From Rhizobium leguminosarum (GTDB taxonomy: Bacteria; Pseudomonadota; Alphaproteobacteria; Rhizobiales; Rhizobiaceae): 64,000 bases of DNA. The notes below the pieces were generated by a model, which saw only the letters and a list, made by a program, of their open reading frames with translations, had not been told where the DNA came from and did not search any database. The position numbers and the translations under genes are program-made. Below, piece after piece: positions 1-8,651 of the stretch; the first letter of the stretch is position 1, and each line of letters begins with the position of its first letter. Where the stretch lies: positions 186,001 through 250,000 of the forward strand of contig NZ_JAGIOR010000003.1 in NCBI RefSeq assembly GCF_017876795.1. The letters are read 5' to 3'.

Positions 1-333
1 GTCGAAGAAGGCGTTGCGCACCTGCTGCAGGCGCACGGCATGTTCCTGGCCGGCCGGCAGCGACTGCTCGGCTTCGACCGCCGCTTCGTCGTGGCGGCGC
101 GTCAGCGACCGGTTCTGACGCAGACGGTCGATATGAGCATTGTGCAGGATGGAGAGCAGCCAGGTGCGCAGATTGCCGCCGCTGCGGAAGCTCTTCTTCT
201 TCTCCAGTGCCCGCACCAGCGCATCATGCACCAGATCCTCCGCCTCGTCCGAATTGCGCACCAGCGAGCGAGCGTAGCGCCTGAGCGCTGCAAGCTGTCC
301 GATGACGTCGAAGGGGCGTTCTTTGCGTTCCAT
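1..333 (-). CDS. ECF-type RNA polymerase sigma factor (3'-truncated by window edge)
   Basis: The minus strand from an ATG at 333-331 stays open to the window edge, giving 111 residues of the N-terminal part of a sigma-70 family factor of the ECF class. Region 2 is recognisable: an LRRYARSLVRN opening, the DEAEDLVHDALVRAL helix, then GGNLRTWLLSILHN. This region contacts core polymerase and the -10 element. Region 4 would lie beyond the edge. ECF factors direct transcription of small stress regulons and are normally held by an anti-sigma factor, but none is visible here because the downstream side is cut off. The gene is divergent from a small unknown gene at 511. The family call is secure. The subgroup is not; it looks closer to ECF26-like factors than to EcfG itself (inference). 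Confidence 0.9.
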   Translation of the reverse strand, partial: MERKERPFDVIGQLAALRRYARSLVRNSDEAEDLVHDALVRALEKKKSFRSGGNLRTWLLSILHNAHIDRLRQNRSLTRRHDEAAVEAEQSLPAGQEHAVRLQQVRNAFFD

Positions 334-341
334 GATTGAGT

Positions 342-368
342 ATACGTCGGTGGGACAGATCTTATTCC
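342..368 (-). promoter_or_regulatory. Possible ECF-type (self-)promoter upstream of the sigma gene
   Basis: On the minus strand GGAAT (368-364) is followed after 17 nt by CGTAT (346-342). This resembles the GGAA(C/T)-N16/17-CGT pattern of ECF-dependent promoters and faces the sigma factor gene, which would suit autoregulation. The predicted transcription start lies almost at the start codon, so the message would be nearly leaderless. This weakens the call. Confidence 0.25.
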
Positions 369-510
369 CGGCGATAATAAAAAAATCATGTCGGCCGAGA
401 ATGCCGTCTTAAATCAGCCTCTCCAACGGACCGGCGCCCGAAATCCGCGGTTGTTTATGACAATTACATGACAGATCATGACGCCGCTGATTTGAAGGGG
501 AAATTCAAGA

Positions 511-819
511 ATGAAGGAAAAGAAGCGGGTCTACGAAGCTCTCGTAGACGGCGCCATGGAAGGGCTGACGGATCAGGCGCTCTATGATTTCGTCAAGGCG
601 CGTTGTCCAAACGCCACCAGCAAGAAGATCGTCCGGGCCTCGCTTCTCGCCCTTACCGATCCTCATCTCAGGGACCGCAATATTCTCGACGTGATCTATG
701 CGCTTGCGATCAAGCATCGGCTGGATGATGGCGTGCTGGATGACGGCGAAGACGAGGAGCCCGACGAGCGGGCTCAATCCGCGCAGGCAGCCAATCAGAA
801 CATGCCGCAGCTTACCTAA
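511..819 (+). CDS. Small conserved-looking protein of unknown function
   Basis: A 102-residue reading frame starts at an ATG preceded by a good ribosome-binding site (GAAGGGGAAA about 8 nt upstream). No signal peptide or membrane segment is visible. The first 75 residues look helical, with alternating charged and hydrophobic positions. The C-terminus is acidic (DDGEDEEPDE) and then rich in Gln and Ala. No domain was recognised. It is divergent from the ECF sigma gene and convergent with hmrR, with 27 nt between stop codons. The ribosome-binding site and codon pattern support a real gene. An antisense frame of similar size over the same region looks like a shadow. Confidence 0.7.
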   Translation: MKEKKRVYEALVDGAMEGLTDQALYDFVKARCPNATSKKIVRASLLALTDPHLRDRNILDVIYALAIKHRLDDGVLDDGEDEEPDERAQSAQAANQNMPQLT

Positions 820-846
820 TCGCGCCATCTGCGTCTTCCGACATGG

Positions 847-1236
847 TCAGCCGCCGTCCGAAAGCCCTTCGAGGATCGGACAGTCCGGCCTGTCATTGCC
901 GTGACAGGCATGCACGAGATGTTCAAGCGTGCGGCGCAGTTCCGAGAGCTCGCGGATTTTGCGGTCGATCTCGGCAAGTTTGGTCTCGGCGATTTCCTTG
1001 ACGTCGGCGCTCGCCCGGCTTTTGTCCTCGTAGAGGGCCAGCAGCTGCCGGCATTCCTCGACGGAAAAGCCGAGACCGCGCGAGCGCTGCAGGAAGCGCA
1101 GCTTGTGAACGTCGGTCGCGGCATAGTCGCGGTAGCCGTTTCCGCCCCTTTCGGGGCGGATGAGGCCGATATCCTCGTAGTAGCGGATGGTCTTCGAAGG
1201 CAGGCCGGAACGCTCAGATGCTTCGCCGATATTCAT
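847..1236 (-). CDS. hmrR: Copper-responsive MerR-family regulator (HmrR/CueR type)
   Basis: This 129-residue MerR-family activator senses Cu(I) and remodels the spacer of its target promoter. The N-terminal winged helix-turn-helix starts MNIGEASERSGLPSKTIRYYE, and a dimerisation helix follows. The metal-binding loop near the C-terminus has two cysteines (CHGNDRPDC), which is the CueR signature separating it from Zn or Hg sensors. The ATG at 1236 was chosen over one 6 nt upstream because the AGGAG ribosome-binding site directly abuts the upstream ATG and leaves a normal gap to this one. It lies a few bases downstream of actP in the same operon, so activation of the actP promoter would also raise the regulator. 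The HmrR name follows rhizobial usage; CueR is the enterobacterial equivalent. Confidence 0.92.
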   Translation of the reverse strand: MNIGEASERSGLPSKTIRYYEDIGLIRPERGGNGYRDYAATDVHKLRFLQRSRGLGFSVEECRQLLALYEDKSRASADVKEIAETKLAEIDRKIRELSELRRTLEHLVHACHGNDRPDCPILEGLSDGG

Positions 1237-1245
1237 CGTCATCTC

Positions 1246-3774
1246 CTATAATTTTGCAAAGCGCAGTCTCAGCGCATTTGAAATCACCGAGACGGACGAG
1301 AGGCTCATCGCCGCCGCGGCGATCATCGGCGACAGCAGCAACCCGAAGATCGGATAGAGCACGCCGGCTGCGACCGGCACGCCGAGCGCATTGTAGCCGA
1401 AGGCGAAGCCGAGATTCTGGCGGATGTTCCGCATCGTCGCCTCCGCCAGCCGCCGCGCCCTGACGATGCCGGTGAGATCGCCCTTTACCAGGGTGATGCC
1501 GGCGCTTTCCATCGCAACGTCGGCGCCGGTGCCCATGGCGATGCCGACATCGGCGGCGGCAAGCGCCGGCGCGTCGTTGACGCCGTCGCCGGCCATGGCG
1601 ATGATCGCGCCCTTGGCACGCAGCTCGTCGATCAGCGCGCTTTTGCCTTCCGGCAACAGGTCGGCGCGAACCTCGTCGATGCCGAGGCTTTTTGCCACCG
1701 CACGCGCTGTGCGCTCATTGTCGCCCGTCGCCATAATAATCTTCAGGCCGCTGCCGTGCAGCGCCTTGATGGCGGCTGCCGTCGTCGGCTTGATCCGGTC
1801 GGCAACGGCGACGAGACCGGCAAGCGCGCCGTCGAAAACCACGAACATCACCGTCTTGCCCTCGCTGCGCAGGGCTTCGGTCTTCTCGGCAAGCGCCGAA
1901 TGATCGATGCCGAGAACGGCGAGCATCGCCGCATTGCCGAGCGCGACCATCGTGCCGTCGGCTAGGCCCTGAACACCCTTGCCGGTCTTTGCCTCGAAGC
2001 CGGTGACCTCGACGAAGGAGATGCTGCGCTCCTCGGCGCCTGAAACGATCGCGTCGGCGAGCGGATGCTCGGAGCCGCGCTCCAGGCTTGCCGCCAGCGA
2101 CAGCAGCCGGGTTTCTTCGAAGCTGCCGAAGGCGACGATGTCGGTAAGCTTCGGCTTTCCTTCGGTCAGCGTACCGGTCTTGTCGACGATCAGCGTATCG
2201 ACCTTCGAAAAACGCTCCAGCGCTTCGGCGTCCTTGATCAGCACGCCTTCGCCAGCGCCGCGCCCCGTCGCGATCATGATCGACATCGGCGTCGCAAGAC
2301 CGAGCGCGCAGGGGCAGGCGATGATCAGAACGGCGACGGCGGCAAGCAGGCCATTCGCCAGGCTTGGCTCCGGACCGACCGCTGCCCAGACGATAAAGGC
2401 AAGGATGGCCGCGGCAACGACCGCCGGCACGAAGAAGGCCGACACCCGGTCGACTGCACCCTGGATCGGCGCGCGCGAGCGTTGCGCCTTGGCGACCATG
2501 TCGACGATGCGCGACAGGACCATGTCGGCGCCGACCTTCTCGGCCGACATGACCAGAGAGCCGTTCTTGTTGATCGTGCCGCCGGTGAGCGCATCGCCCG
2601 TCGATTTCTCCACGGGCAATGGTTCGCCTGAGATCATCGATTCGTCGATGGTCGACTGGCCCTCTAGGACGGAGCCGTCCACCGGAACCCGCTCGCCGGG
2701 GCGCACGCGCAGCCGGTCGCCGGTCTGGATCTCGTCGACTGGCACGTCGCGCTCTTCGCCATCAGCATCAATGCGCCGCGCCGTCTTCGGCGCAAGGTCG
2801 AGCAGAGCGCGGATGGCCGAGCCGGTGCGTTCGCGTGCTTTCAGTTCCAGCACCTGGCCGACGAAAACCAGGGCGACGATGACGGCCGCTGCCTCGAAGT
2901 AGACGGGCACAGACGCACCATGGCCGCGGAAACTCATCGGGAAGATGCCGGGTGCTAGCGTGGCGACGAGGCTGTAGACATAGGCGGTGCCGACGCCGAG
3001 ACCGATCAGCGTCCACATATTCGGGCTGCGGTTGACGAGCGAGGCCCATGCGCGGCGGAAGAAGGGCAGGGCCGCCCACAGCACAACAGGCGTTGCCAGC
3101 AGCAGTTCGATATAGGTCGCCTGCGGCTCGCCGATCGATTCCCGGAGCGGCAGGCCGAGCATCGGGCCCATGCCGAGGGCGAGCAGCGGCACGGCAAGGA
3201 TGGCGCTCACCCAAAGCCGTCTGACGAAATCGACAATTTCCGGGTTCGGGCCTTCGTCATCAGGCGGAATGCCCACCGGCTCGAGCGCCATGCCGCATTT
3301 CGGGCAGTCGCCGGGGCGGTCACTGACGACCTCCGGATGCATCGGGCAGGTATAGAGCGTGCCCTTCGGCGCCGGCTTTGCCGGAGGGCGTTTGCCGTCG
3401 CGATAGGCTGAGGGATCGGCTTCGAATTTCGCCTGACAAGCGGCCGAGCAGAAGTAGAATTTTTCGCCGTCGACTTTCAGGAAATGTTTTGCCGTCGAGC
3501 GATCAACCACCATGCCGCAGACAGGGTCTTTCGCGGTCAGATAATCCTGCGGCGCAGCCGCAAACTTCGTCCGGCAGCCCTCCGAGCAGAAATGATAAAG
3601 GCGGCCCGCACGATCGAACGAGGGCTTGCCGGCCTGCGGATCGACGGTCATGCCGCAGACGGGATCAAGGATCACCATCTCGGCGGCCTTCTCTTGATGA
3701 TCATGGCCGCAACAGTTGTGATCGTCGCCATGGCCGTGGCCGTGATGGTGGTCGTGGTCAGGTTTGGTATTCAT
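1246..3774 (-). CDS. actP: Copper-exporting P1B-type ATPase with two YHS domains
   Basis: An 842-residue inner-membrane pump that exports Cu(I) from the cytoplasm using ATP. A His-rich N-terminus (residues 7-26) is followed by two YHS metal-binding domains, each starting DPVCGM (about 36-79 and 82-124). A heavy-metal-binding segment with YTCPMHPE and CPKCGM comes next (141-165). The transmembrane CPC motif is at 487-489, the phosphorylation loop DKTGTLT at 531, and the TGDN and [10 protein letters not shown] hinge motifs are present. There is no classical GMTCxxC HMA domain, so metal delivery must use the YHS/heavy-metal segments. The start has AGGAGA upstream. It heads the actP-hmrR operon behind a textbook HmrR promoter. 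Rhizobial ActP is known for copper and acid tolerance, and the symbol rests on that. Confidence 0.95.
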   Translation of the reverse strand: MNTKPDHDHHHGHGHGDDHNCCGHDHQEKAAEMVILDPVCGMTVDPQAGKPSFDRAGRLYHFCSEGCRTKFAAAPQDYLTAKDPVCGMVVDRSTAKHFLKVDGEKFYFCSAACQAKFEADPSAYRDGKRPPAKPAPKGTLYTCPMHPEVVSDRPGDCPKCGMALEPVGIPPDDEGPNPEIVDFVRRLWVSAILAVPLLALGMGPMLGLPLRESIGEPQATYIELLLATPVVLWAALPFFRRAWASLVNRSPNMWTLIGLGVGTAYVYSLVATLAPGIFPMSFRGHGASVPVYFEAAAVIVALVFVGQVLELKARERTGSAIRALLDLAPKTARRIDADGEERDVPVDEIQTGDRLRVRPGERVPVDGSVLEGQSTIDESMISGEPLPVEKSTGDALTGGTINKNGSLVMSAEKVGADMVLSRIVDMVAKAQRSRAPIQGAVDRVSAFFVPAVVAAAILAFIVWAAVGPEPSLANGLLAAVAVLIIACPCALGLATPMSIMIATGRGAGEGVLIKDAEALERFSKVDTLIVDKTGTLTEGKPKLTDIVAFGSFEETRLLSLAASLERGSEHPLADAIVSGAEERSISFVEVTGFEAKTGKGVQGLADGTMVALGNAAMLAVLGIDHSALAEKTEALRSEGKTVMFVVFDGALAGLVAVADRIKPTTAAAIKALHGSGLKIIMATGDNERTARAVAKSLGIDEVRADLLPEGKSALIDELRAKGAIIAMAGDGVNDAPALAAADVGIAMGTGADVAMESAGITLVKGDLTGIVRARRLAEATMRNIRQNLGFAFGYNALGVPVAAGVLYPIFGLLLSPMIAAAAMSLSSVSVISNALRLRFAKL

Positions 3775-3809
3775 GACTATCTCCTATGCCCTGGGGGCAG
3801 TTGGAGATG

Positions 3810-3840
3810 CTTATCCACCTTCCAGCAACTGGAAGGTCAA
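3810..3840 (-). promoter_or_regulatory. HmrR/CueR operator-promoter of actP
   Basis: A perfect 7-nt inverted repeat ACCTTCC-N7-GGAAGGT occupies 3817-3837. On the minus strand a TTGACC -35 (3840-3835) and a GATAAG -10 (3815-3810) flank it with a 19-nt spacer. That over-long spacer is the hallmark of promoters activated by MerR-family regulators through DNA untwisting. The predicted transcript starts roughly 30 nt upstream of the actP ATG. Confidence 0.9.
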
Positions 3841-3914
3841 GCGCTAATTTTGACGGAGCCGATTTTTAAGAGGCCGCTGCTGTCTTCCATTGCGCAAGCG
3901 GCATCACCCGATCC

Positions 3915-6524
3915 TCAGATCGGGCTGATCAGCCCGACCGGCTGGCTCCCGAGCAGGGCGGCGAGCGAAATGCTGCCGCCGGGTTCGATCGTCTTTCCGG
4001 TCACCAGATCCGCCTTCAGTCCGTGAAGAGGGGAGGGGATGGCGATCGCCGTATCCTCCCAGAATTCCGGGCCGGCAAACAGCACGCCTGGGTCGAGCCA
4101 GCCGAACATCAGCCGGGGTGCGGCGACGATGGCGAAATCACCGGCATGCACCCGGGCAAAAGCCAGCACATGATCGCGCCGGCTGCCCGTCACCTTCAGC
4201 GGCAGATAGTCGCCTCCGGCAAACAGGTCCGGATGCCGCTGGCGCAGCTGCAGGCCGATCCCGACGATGCGCTGCTTCAACGCGGCCGCCTGAAGCTTGG
4301 CGATCGGTCCGGCTTCATCAAGCCAGGCGGTCAGCCGTGCATGATCGACCGGCCGACGGTTATCGGGATCGACGAGGCTGAAATCGAAACCCTCGGAGCC
4401 CTGGTAGATGTCGGGAACGCCGGGCGCCGTCAGCTTGAGCAGCGTCTGCGACAGGCTGTTGAGGTAACCCGCCGCGATGAAGGGCTGCAGCACCCTTTCG
4501 AAATCCTCGAGGAAGGCGTCATTCTCGGGTGAAACCAGCGCCGCCGCATAGGTCGTCACCGCTTCTTCATAGGTGGCATCCTGTTCTATCCAGCCGGTGT
4601 GGAGTTTCGCCTCGCGCACCGCCTTGACCGCGTATTCGGTGAAGCGCTCGCGAAGCTCTTCCGTCTGTCCTCTGTCGAAATCTTCCGGCCAGATGCCTGC
4701 CAGCGCCTGATAGAGCATCCATTCGACATTCGGCTCCGGTGCCGCGCCATCCGGCAAATCCTTCAGCCATGGCCGGTTCATCTCACGCCAGCGTGCCACC
4801 GCCTGCACGAAAACATCGGCGCCCTCGCTTAAGGCATAGAGCCTGGCGCGCGCATCCTCACCGCGTTTGGTGTCGTGGGTGGCGCTTGCCGACAGCCCAT
4901 GCGGCTGCAGCCGCGCCCGCTGGGCCATGCGACGGTGGAACCCCTCCGGGCCATCGGGCGCCTTTGCCGGTTCGCCGCCCACTTCGTTTGCGGCAAGCAG
5001 CCTGTTATGGCGGTAGAACAGCGTATCCTCCGTCGCCTTCGCCATCACAGGCCCGCTCAATTGCTGGAAGCGGATCCGGAATTCGTGGGCTGCCTCACCC
5101 TCGACCTTGCCTTCGAGAAGCTTCAGCACATGGTCGAGAGCGCGTCGGTCATCGAGCGGCGCCATGACTTGCGATGCGGTCGCGGCAAGGACGGCCGAAT
5201 CCTGCCAGGCGAGCGGACCGCCATCGCCATAGGTGCGATAGACGGGAAAAGCGATCAGCAGCTCGCTGAGCGCCGTGGCGATCTCTTCTCTCTTTATCTC
5301 GGGAAAGATGCCTGCTGCGATCGATACCAGCCGGCCGGTCTCGCCGGCGAAATTGCGCTCCACCATCAGCCGCTTGGCAGTCCGCCGGCTCTCTTCGAGA
5401 TCGCCTGTCTCTTGGGAGACGCCGCGATAGGCCTCGTCCAAGATGCGCAGACCGCCGCCGTCGATGAAGAGCTCGCTCAACGCCGCGATGAATTCATATC
5501 CCGTGGTGCCCGCGACCGGCCAGTTCTCCGGCAGCACCTCGGCGGGGCCGAGGATCTTTTCGACGACGATATAGGTGTCCGGCCCGACCGCTGCCCTCAG
5601 CCTCTCGAGATAGGCCTTGGGTTCGGCGAGCCCGTCGACATGATCGATGCGCAGGCCCTGCACCTTGCCGTGGCGCACCAGCTCGATTGTCAGCCGGTGG
5701 AGGTCCTCGAACACCGGGGGATGTTCGACGCGGGTGCCGACCAGTCCGGTCACCTCGAAAAAACGGCGATAGCTCAGATGCCGCGCCGCCTCCTGCCAAT
5801 GGGTGAGCCGCCAGTGCTGTCCCTCATGCAGGCTTTTTAGGAAATCGCGGTCGGACGAGACGTCCTTGAGTTTTTGCCGGAGGATCGCCCGATCGCCGCC
5901 TTCGAAAAGGATGTCGCGCATCGCCCGGGCGAAGTCCTCGCCTGACATTACGGCCGCGGCCTCCGCCATTCTCGTTGCCACCGGATCGTCGATCCGGTTT
6001 GCGAGCGCGCCGTAACTGCTGGGATTCAACGGCAGTGGCGTCTCGAAATAGGCGAAGGCAAAGTTGCCGTGGGTTTCGTCGAGCGCAAGATGCAGCTCGC
6101 CAGCGGCCAGCGCCGCCTCGAAATCCTGGCCGAGCTGCGGCAGGGTCAGTGGCTCGCTCCAGTCGATGTCGAAGTGGCCGGCATAGGCGCTCTGCCGGCC
6201 AAATGCCAGCACGTCGCGCCACCAGCCGTTTTCCGGCGAAGCGGCCATGTGGTTCGGGACGATGTCGAGGATCAGCCCCATGCCGGCCGAGGCGAGACTT
6301 TCCGCCAGCCGGTCGAACCCCGCTCGGCCGCCGAGCGCCGGGTCGATTTCGTTGGCGTCAGTGACGTCATATCCATGGGTGGAGCCGCTGACGGCGGTAT
6401 AGATCGGCGAGGCGTAGAGGTGGCTGATGCCGAGCGTCTTGAGATAGGGAACGAGGTCGCTGGCGCGATCGAAGGTCATGCCGTTGCGGAATTGTATCCG
6501 GTAGGTTGCGGTCGGAAGTGTCAT
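3915..6524 (-). CDS. treY: Maltooligosyl trehalose synthase (TreY)
   Basis: An 869-residue GH13-family enzyme that isomerises the reducing-end alpha-1,4 bond of maltooligosaccharides to the alpha,alpha-1,1 trehalose bond. This is the first step of the TreY/TreZ trehalose pathway from glycogen. The N-terminus (MTLPTATYRIQFRNGMTFD, then LYASPIY and HGYDVTD) and the catalytic-barrel motifs VPNHMA and LRIDHVDGL are typical, as is the late motif TAPGVPDIYQG. Length fits the family. The partner treZ and glycogen genes are not visible, so they must lie elsewhere. It ends about 140 nt from the actP start and begins 60 nt beyond the pbpC stop, so it may be read through from pbpC or have its own promoter in that short gap. 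Trehalose is an osmoprotectant and desiccation protectant in rhizobia. Confidence 0.96.
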   Translation of the reverse strand: MTLPTATYRIQFRNGMTFDRASDLVPYLKTLGISHLYASPIYTAVSGSTHGYDVTDANEIDPALGGRAGFDRLAESLASAGMGLILDIVPNHMAASPENGWWRDVLAFGRQSAYAGHFDIDWSEPLTLPQLGQDFEAALAAGELHLALDETHGNFAFAYFETPLPLNPSSYGALANRIDDPVATRMAEAAAVMSGEDFARAMRDILFEGGDRAILRQKLKDVSSDRDFLKSLHEGQHWRLTHWQEAARHLSYRRFFEVTGLVGTRVEHPPVFEDLHRLTIELVRHGKVQGLRIDHVDGLAEPKAYLERLRAAVGPDTYIVVEKILGPAEVLPENWPVAGTTGYEFIAALSELFIDGGGLRILDEAYRGVSQETGDLEESRRTAKRLMVERNFAGETGRLVSIAAGIFPEIKREEIATALSELLIAFPVYRTYGDGGPLAWQDSAVLAATASQVMAPLDDRRALDHVLKLLEGKVEGEAAHEFRIRFQQLSGPVMAKATEDTLFYRHNRLLAANEVGGEPAKAPDGPEGFHRRMAQRARLQPHGLSASATHDTKRGEDARARLYALSEGADVFVQAVARWREMNRPWLKDLPDGAAPEPNVEWMLYQALAGIWPEDFDRGQTEELRERFTEYAVKAVREAKLHTGWIEQDATYEEAVTTYAAALVSPENDAFLEDFERVLQPFIAAGYLNSLSQTLLKLTAPGVPDIYQGSEGFDFSLVDPDNRRPVDHARLTAWLDEAGPIAKLQAAALKQRIVGIGLQLRQRHPDLFAGGDYLPLKVTGSRRDHVLAFARVHAGDFAIVAAPRLMFGWLDPGVLFAGPEFWEDTAIAIPSPLHGLKADLVTGKTIEPGGSISLAALLGSQPVGLISPI

Positions 6525-6584
6525 GAGGCCGTCTGACGTTGGAGGGAGACCCTTTCCAACGGTTGTAGTCGGGCTTTGGTTCCC

Positions 6585-8651
6585 TCAGTCGATGAAAACG
6601 CCCACACTTGCGGCGCGTCCGGCCGAGTCGATGACGGTCAATTTCGAGTAGCCGCCGCCATCGGGCAGCCATTGCTGGGTGCGCCGGCGGGAGAGATCGG
6701 GCAGCGGCCTGCCATTGGCAAGCCAGCGGAACGGCGCGCGGCCGCCCTGCAGCTTCAGCATCAGCGGCGACAGCGCACCTGCGCCTGCGCCGAGATCGAT
6801 ATGGGCGCCTTCGGGCGGATAGACGATCTGAGGCGCGGCCTCGCGGCCGGAGGCGACGAGCAGGCCGCTGGCGTTGAGGGCAAAACGCCGCTGGCTGATC
6901 GGCAGTTCGGACTGGGCGATGCGCACCGCCCCCGCCGGCGGGCGGGGCAAGGGCGTTGTCGCGATGCCGGATTTGGCGAAACCCTCAAACAGGATGGGTG
7001 CTGCGGTGCCATAGCCGGTCAGTCCCGGCACGGCGCTGTTATCCGGCCGTCCGACCCAGACGCCGAGTACATAACGCCCGTCATAACCGACCGACCAGGC
7101 GTCGCGATAGCCGTAGCTGGTGCCGGTCTTGTAGGCGATGCCACGCTGCGGTGCGCCGGCGGAGAGAATATCGGCGACGTTCCAGACCGCGACCGGCTCC
7201 AAAAGCGGTTCGCCGTCGAGCTTGCCCGGTGCGCCGGTGACACCGTCGCCGAGCCTTGCCGGCTGGCCGCGATTGGCGAGTGCGGTATAGAGCTGCACCA
7301 GATCCTTGAGCGTGAGACCGATGCCGCCAAGACCGATCGCCAGTCCCGGCGTCTCGTTGGGAGGCAGGGCCGGGCGCACCTCGGCGCGGCGGAAGCGGAC
7401 CAACAGCCGCGACGGCCCGACGGCATCGAGCAGCTTGACCGCCGGCACATTCAAGGAGAGTTGCAAGGCCTCGCGCACGGTGACGTCGCCCTGATAGCTC
7501 ATGTCGAAATTGCGCGGCCGGTAGCCGAAGAAATCGGCCGGCCGGTCTTCGATGATCGTCTCCTGGGAGACGAGGCCCTGCTCGAAGGCGAGCCCGTAGA
7601 TGAAGGGCTTCAGCGTCGAGCCCGGCGAACGGTTGACGCGCGTCATGTCGATCCAGCCGGAGCGGCTGGCGTCGAAATAATCGGCCGAGCCGACCTCACC
7701 GACGATCGCGCCCGTCTGCGCATCGGCCATCACCATGGCGAGCGACAGCTTCGGCCCCAGCTTCATCGCCGCTGCCCGGGCAACTGATTCCAGCCCCTGC
7801 TGCACCTGCTTCTTCAGGGTCGTCTGGTGCTTGAGGACATCAGGTTCCTTGCGAAGTGCGGCTTCGGCGACATGAGCGGCCAGTGCCGGCAATTGCATGC
7901 GCCGCGGCGGAGTAACGACACCTTCGGCACGTTCCGCCTCGCCATCGCCGACGGCTTCAGCCACGGCAACACGGTCGAGCACGCGCTTGCGCGCCTCTTG
8001 CGCCGCCTTCAGATTGCGGTCCGGCCGGCGCCGTTCGGGCAATTGCGGCAGGGCAACGAGCAGGGCCGCCTCGGCAACTGTCAGGCGGCGCGGCTCCTTG
8101 CCGAAATAGGCAAGGCTTGCGGCGCGCACACCCTCCAGATTGCCGCCATAGGGCGCATGAGTAAGATAAAGATCGAGGATCTGCTCCTTCGACAGCCGTC
8201 GCTCGATCTGCACGGCACGGGCGAGCTGCAGCAGTTTTGCCGAAAGCGAGCGCCCGGCGCGCGGCTCGATCAGCCGCGCCACCTGCATCGACAGCGTCGA
8301 GGCGCCGGACACGATGCGGCCGTTGCGGACGAATTGCGTGGCTGCGCGGCCGAGCGCCCAGGCATCGACGCCATTGTGATCGTAGAAACGCTGGTCCTCA
8401 TAGGCAATCAGCATGCGCAGGAATTGCGGATCGACGTCGGCAACCGTCGTCTTCAGCCGCCAGCGGCCTTCCGAGGTCGCGAAGGCGCGCAGCAATTGAC
8501 CGTCGGCATCGAGCACCTCGGCGGAAACCACATCCGCTCTATCCAGCGGCGGCGGAAAGGCCTTGTCGGCAGCGTCGAGCGCAAAGAGGGCCGCGCCGGC
8601 AAGAAGGATGCCGGCGGCAGACCCAATCGCAAACTTGTGCCACGGCCTCAT
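6585..8651 (-). CDS. pbpC: Penicillin-binding protein 1C
   Basis: A 688-residue bifunctional class A peptidoglycan synthase. A single N-terminal anchor (about residues 9-27) is followed by the glycosyltransferase domain with the catalytic EDQRFYDHNGVD motif. The transpeptidase domain has SPGSTLKPF (active-site serine in STLK) and YKTGTSYGYRDAW. The C-terminal beta-domain typical of PBP1C closes the protein (YPPEGAHI onwards). The frame stays open further upstream, but those extra residues are Arg-rich and in conflict with the macroglobulin gene. The ATG at 8651-8649 overlaps the macroglobulin stop as ATGA, so it is the natural start and shows translational coupling. In many proteobacteria pbpC is paired with a bacterial alpha-2-macroglobulin, as here. 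Confidence 0.95.
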   Translation of the reverse strand: MRPWHKFAIGSAAGILLAGAALFALDAADKAFPPPLDRADVVSAEVLDADGQLLRAFATSEGRWRLKTTVADVDPQFLRMLIAYEDQRFYDHNGVDAWALGRAATQFVRNGRIVSGASTLSMQVARLIEPRAGRSLSAKLLQLARAVQIERRLSKEQILDLYLTHAPYGGNLEGVRAASLAYFGKEPRRLTVAEAALLVALPQLPERRRPDRNLKAAQEARKRVLDRVAVAEAVGDGEAERAEGVVTPPRRMQLPALAAHVAEAALRKEPDVLKHQTTLKKQVQQGLESVARAAAMKLGPKLSLAMVMADAQTGAIVGEVGSADYFDASRSGWIDMTRVNRSPGSTLKPFIYGLAFEQGLVSQETIIEDRPADFFGYRPRNFDMSYQGDVTVREALQLSLNVPAVKLLDAVGPSRLLVRFRRAEVRPALPPNETPGLAIGLGGIGLTLKDLVQLYTALANRGQPARLGDGVTGAPGKLDGEPLLEPVAVWNVADILSAGAPQRGIAYKTGTSYGYRDAWSVGYDGRYVLGVWVGRPDNSAVPGLTGYGTAAPILFEGFAKSGIATTPLPRPPAGAVRIAQSELPISQRRFALNASGLLVASGREAAPQIVYPPEGAHIDLGAGAGALSPLMLKLQGGRAPFRWLANGRPLPDLSRRRTQQWLPDGGGYSKLTVIDSAGRAASVGVFID

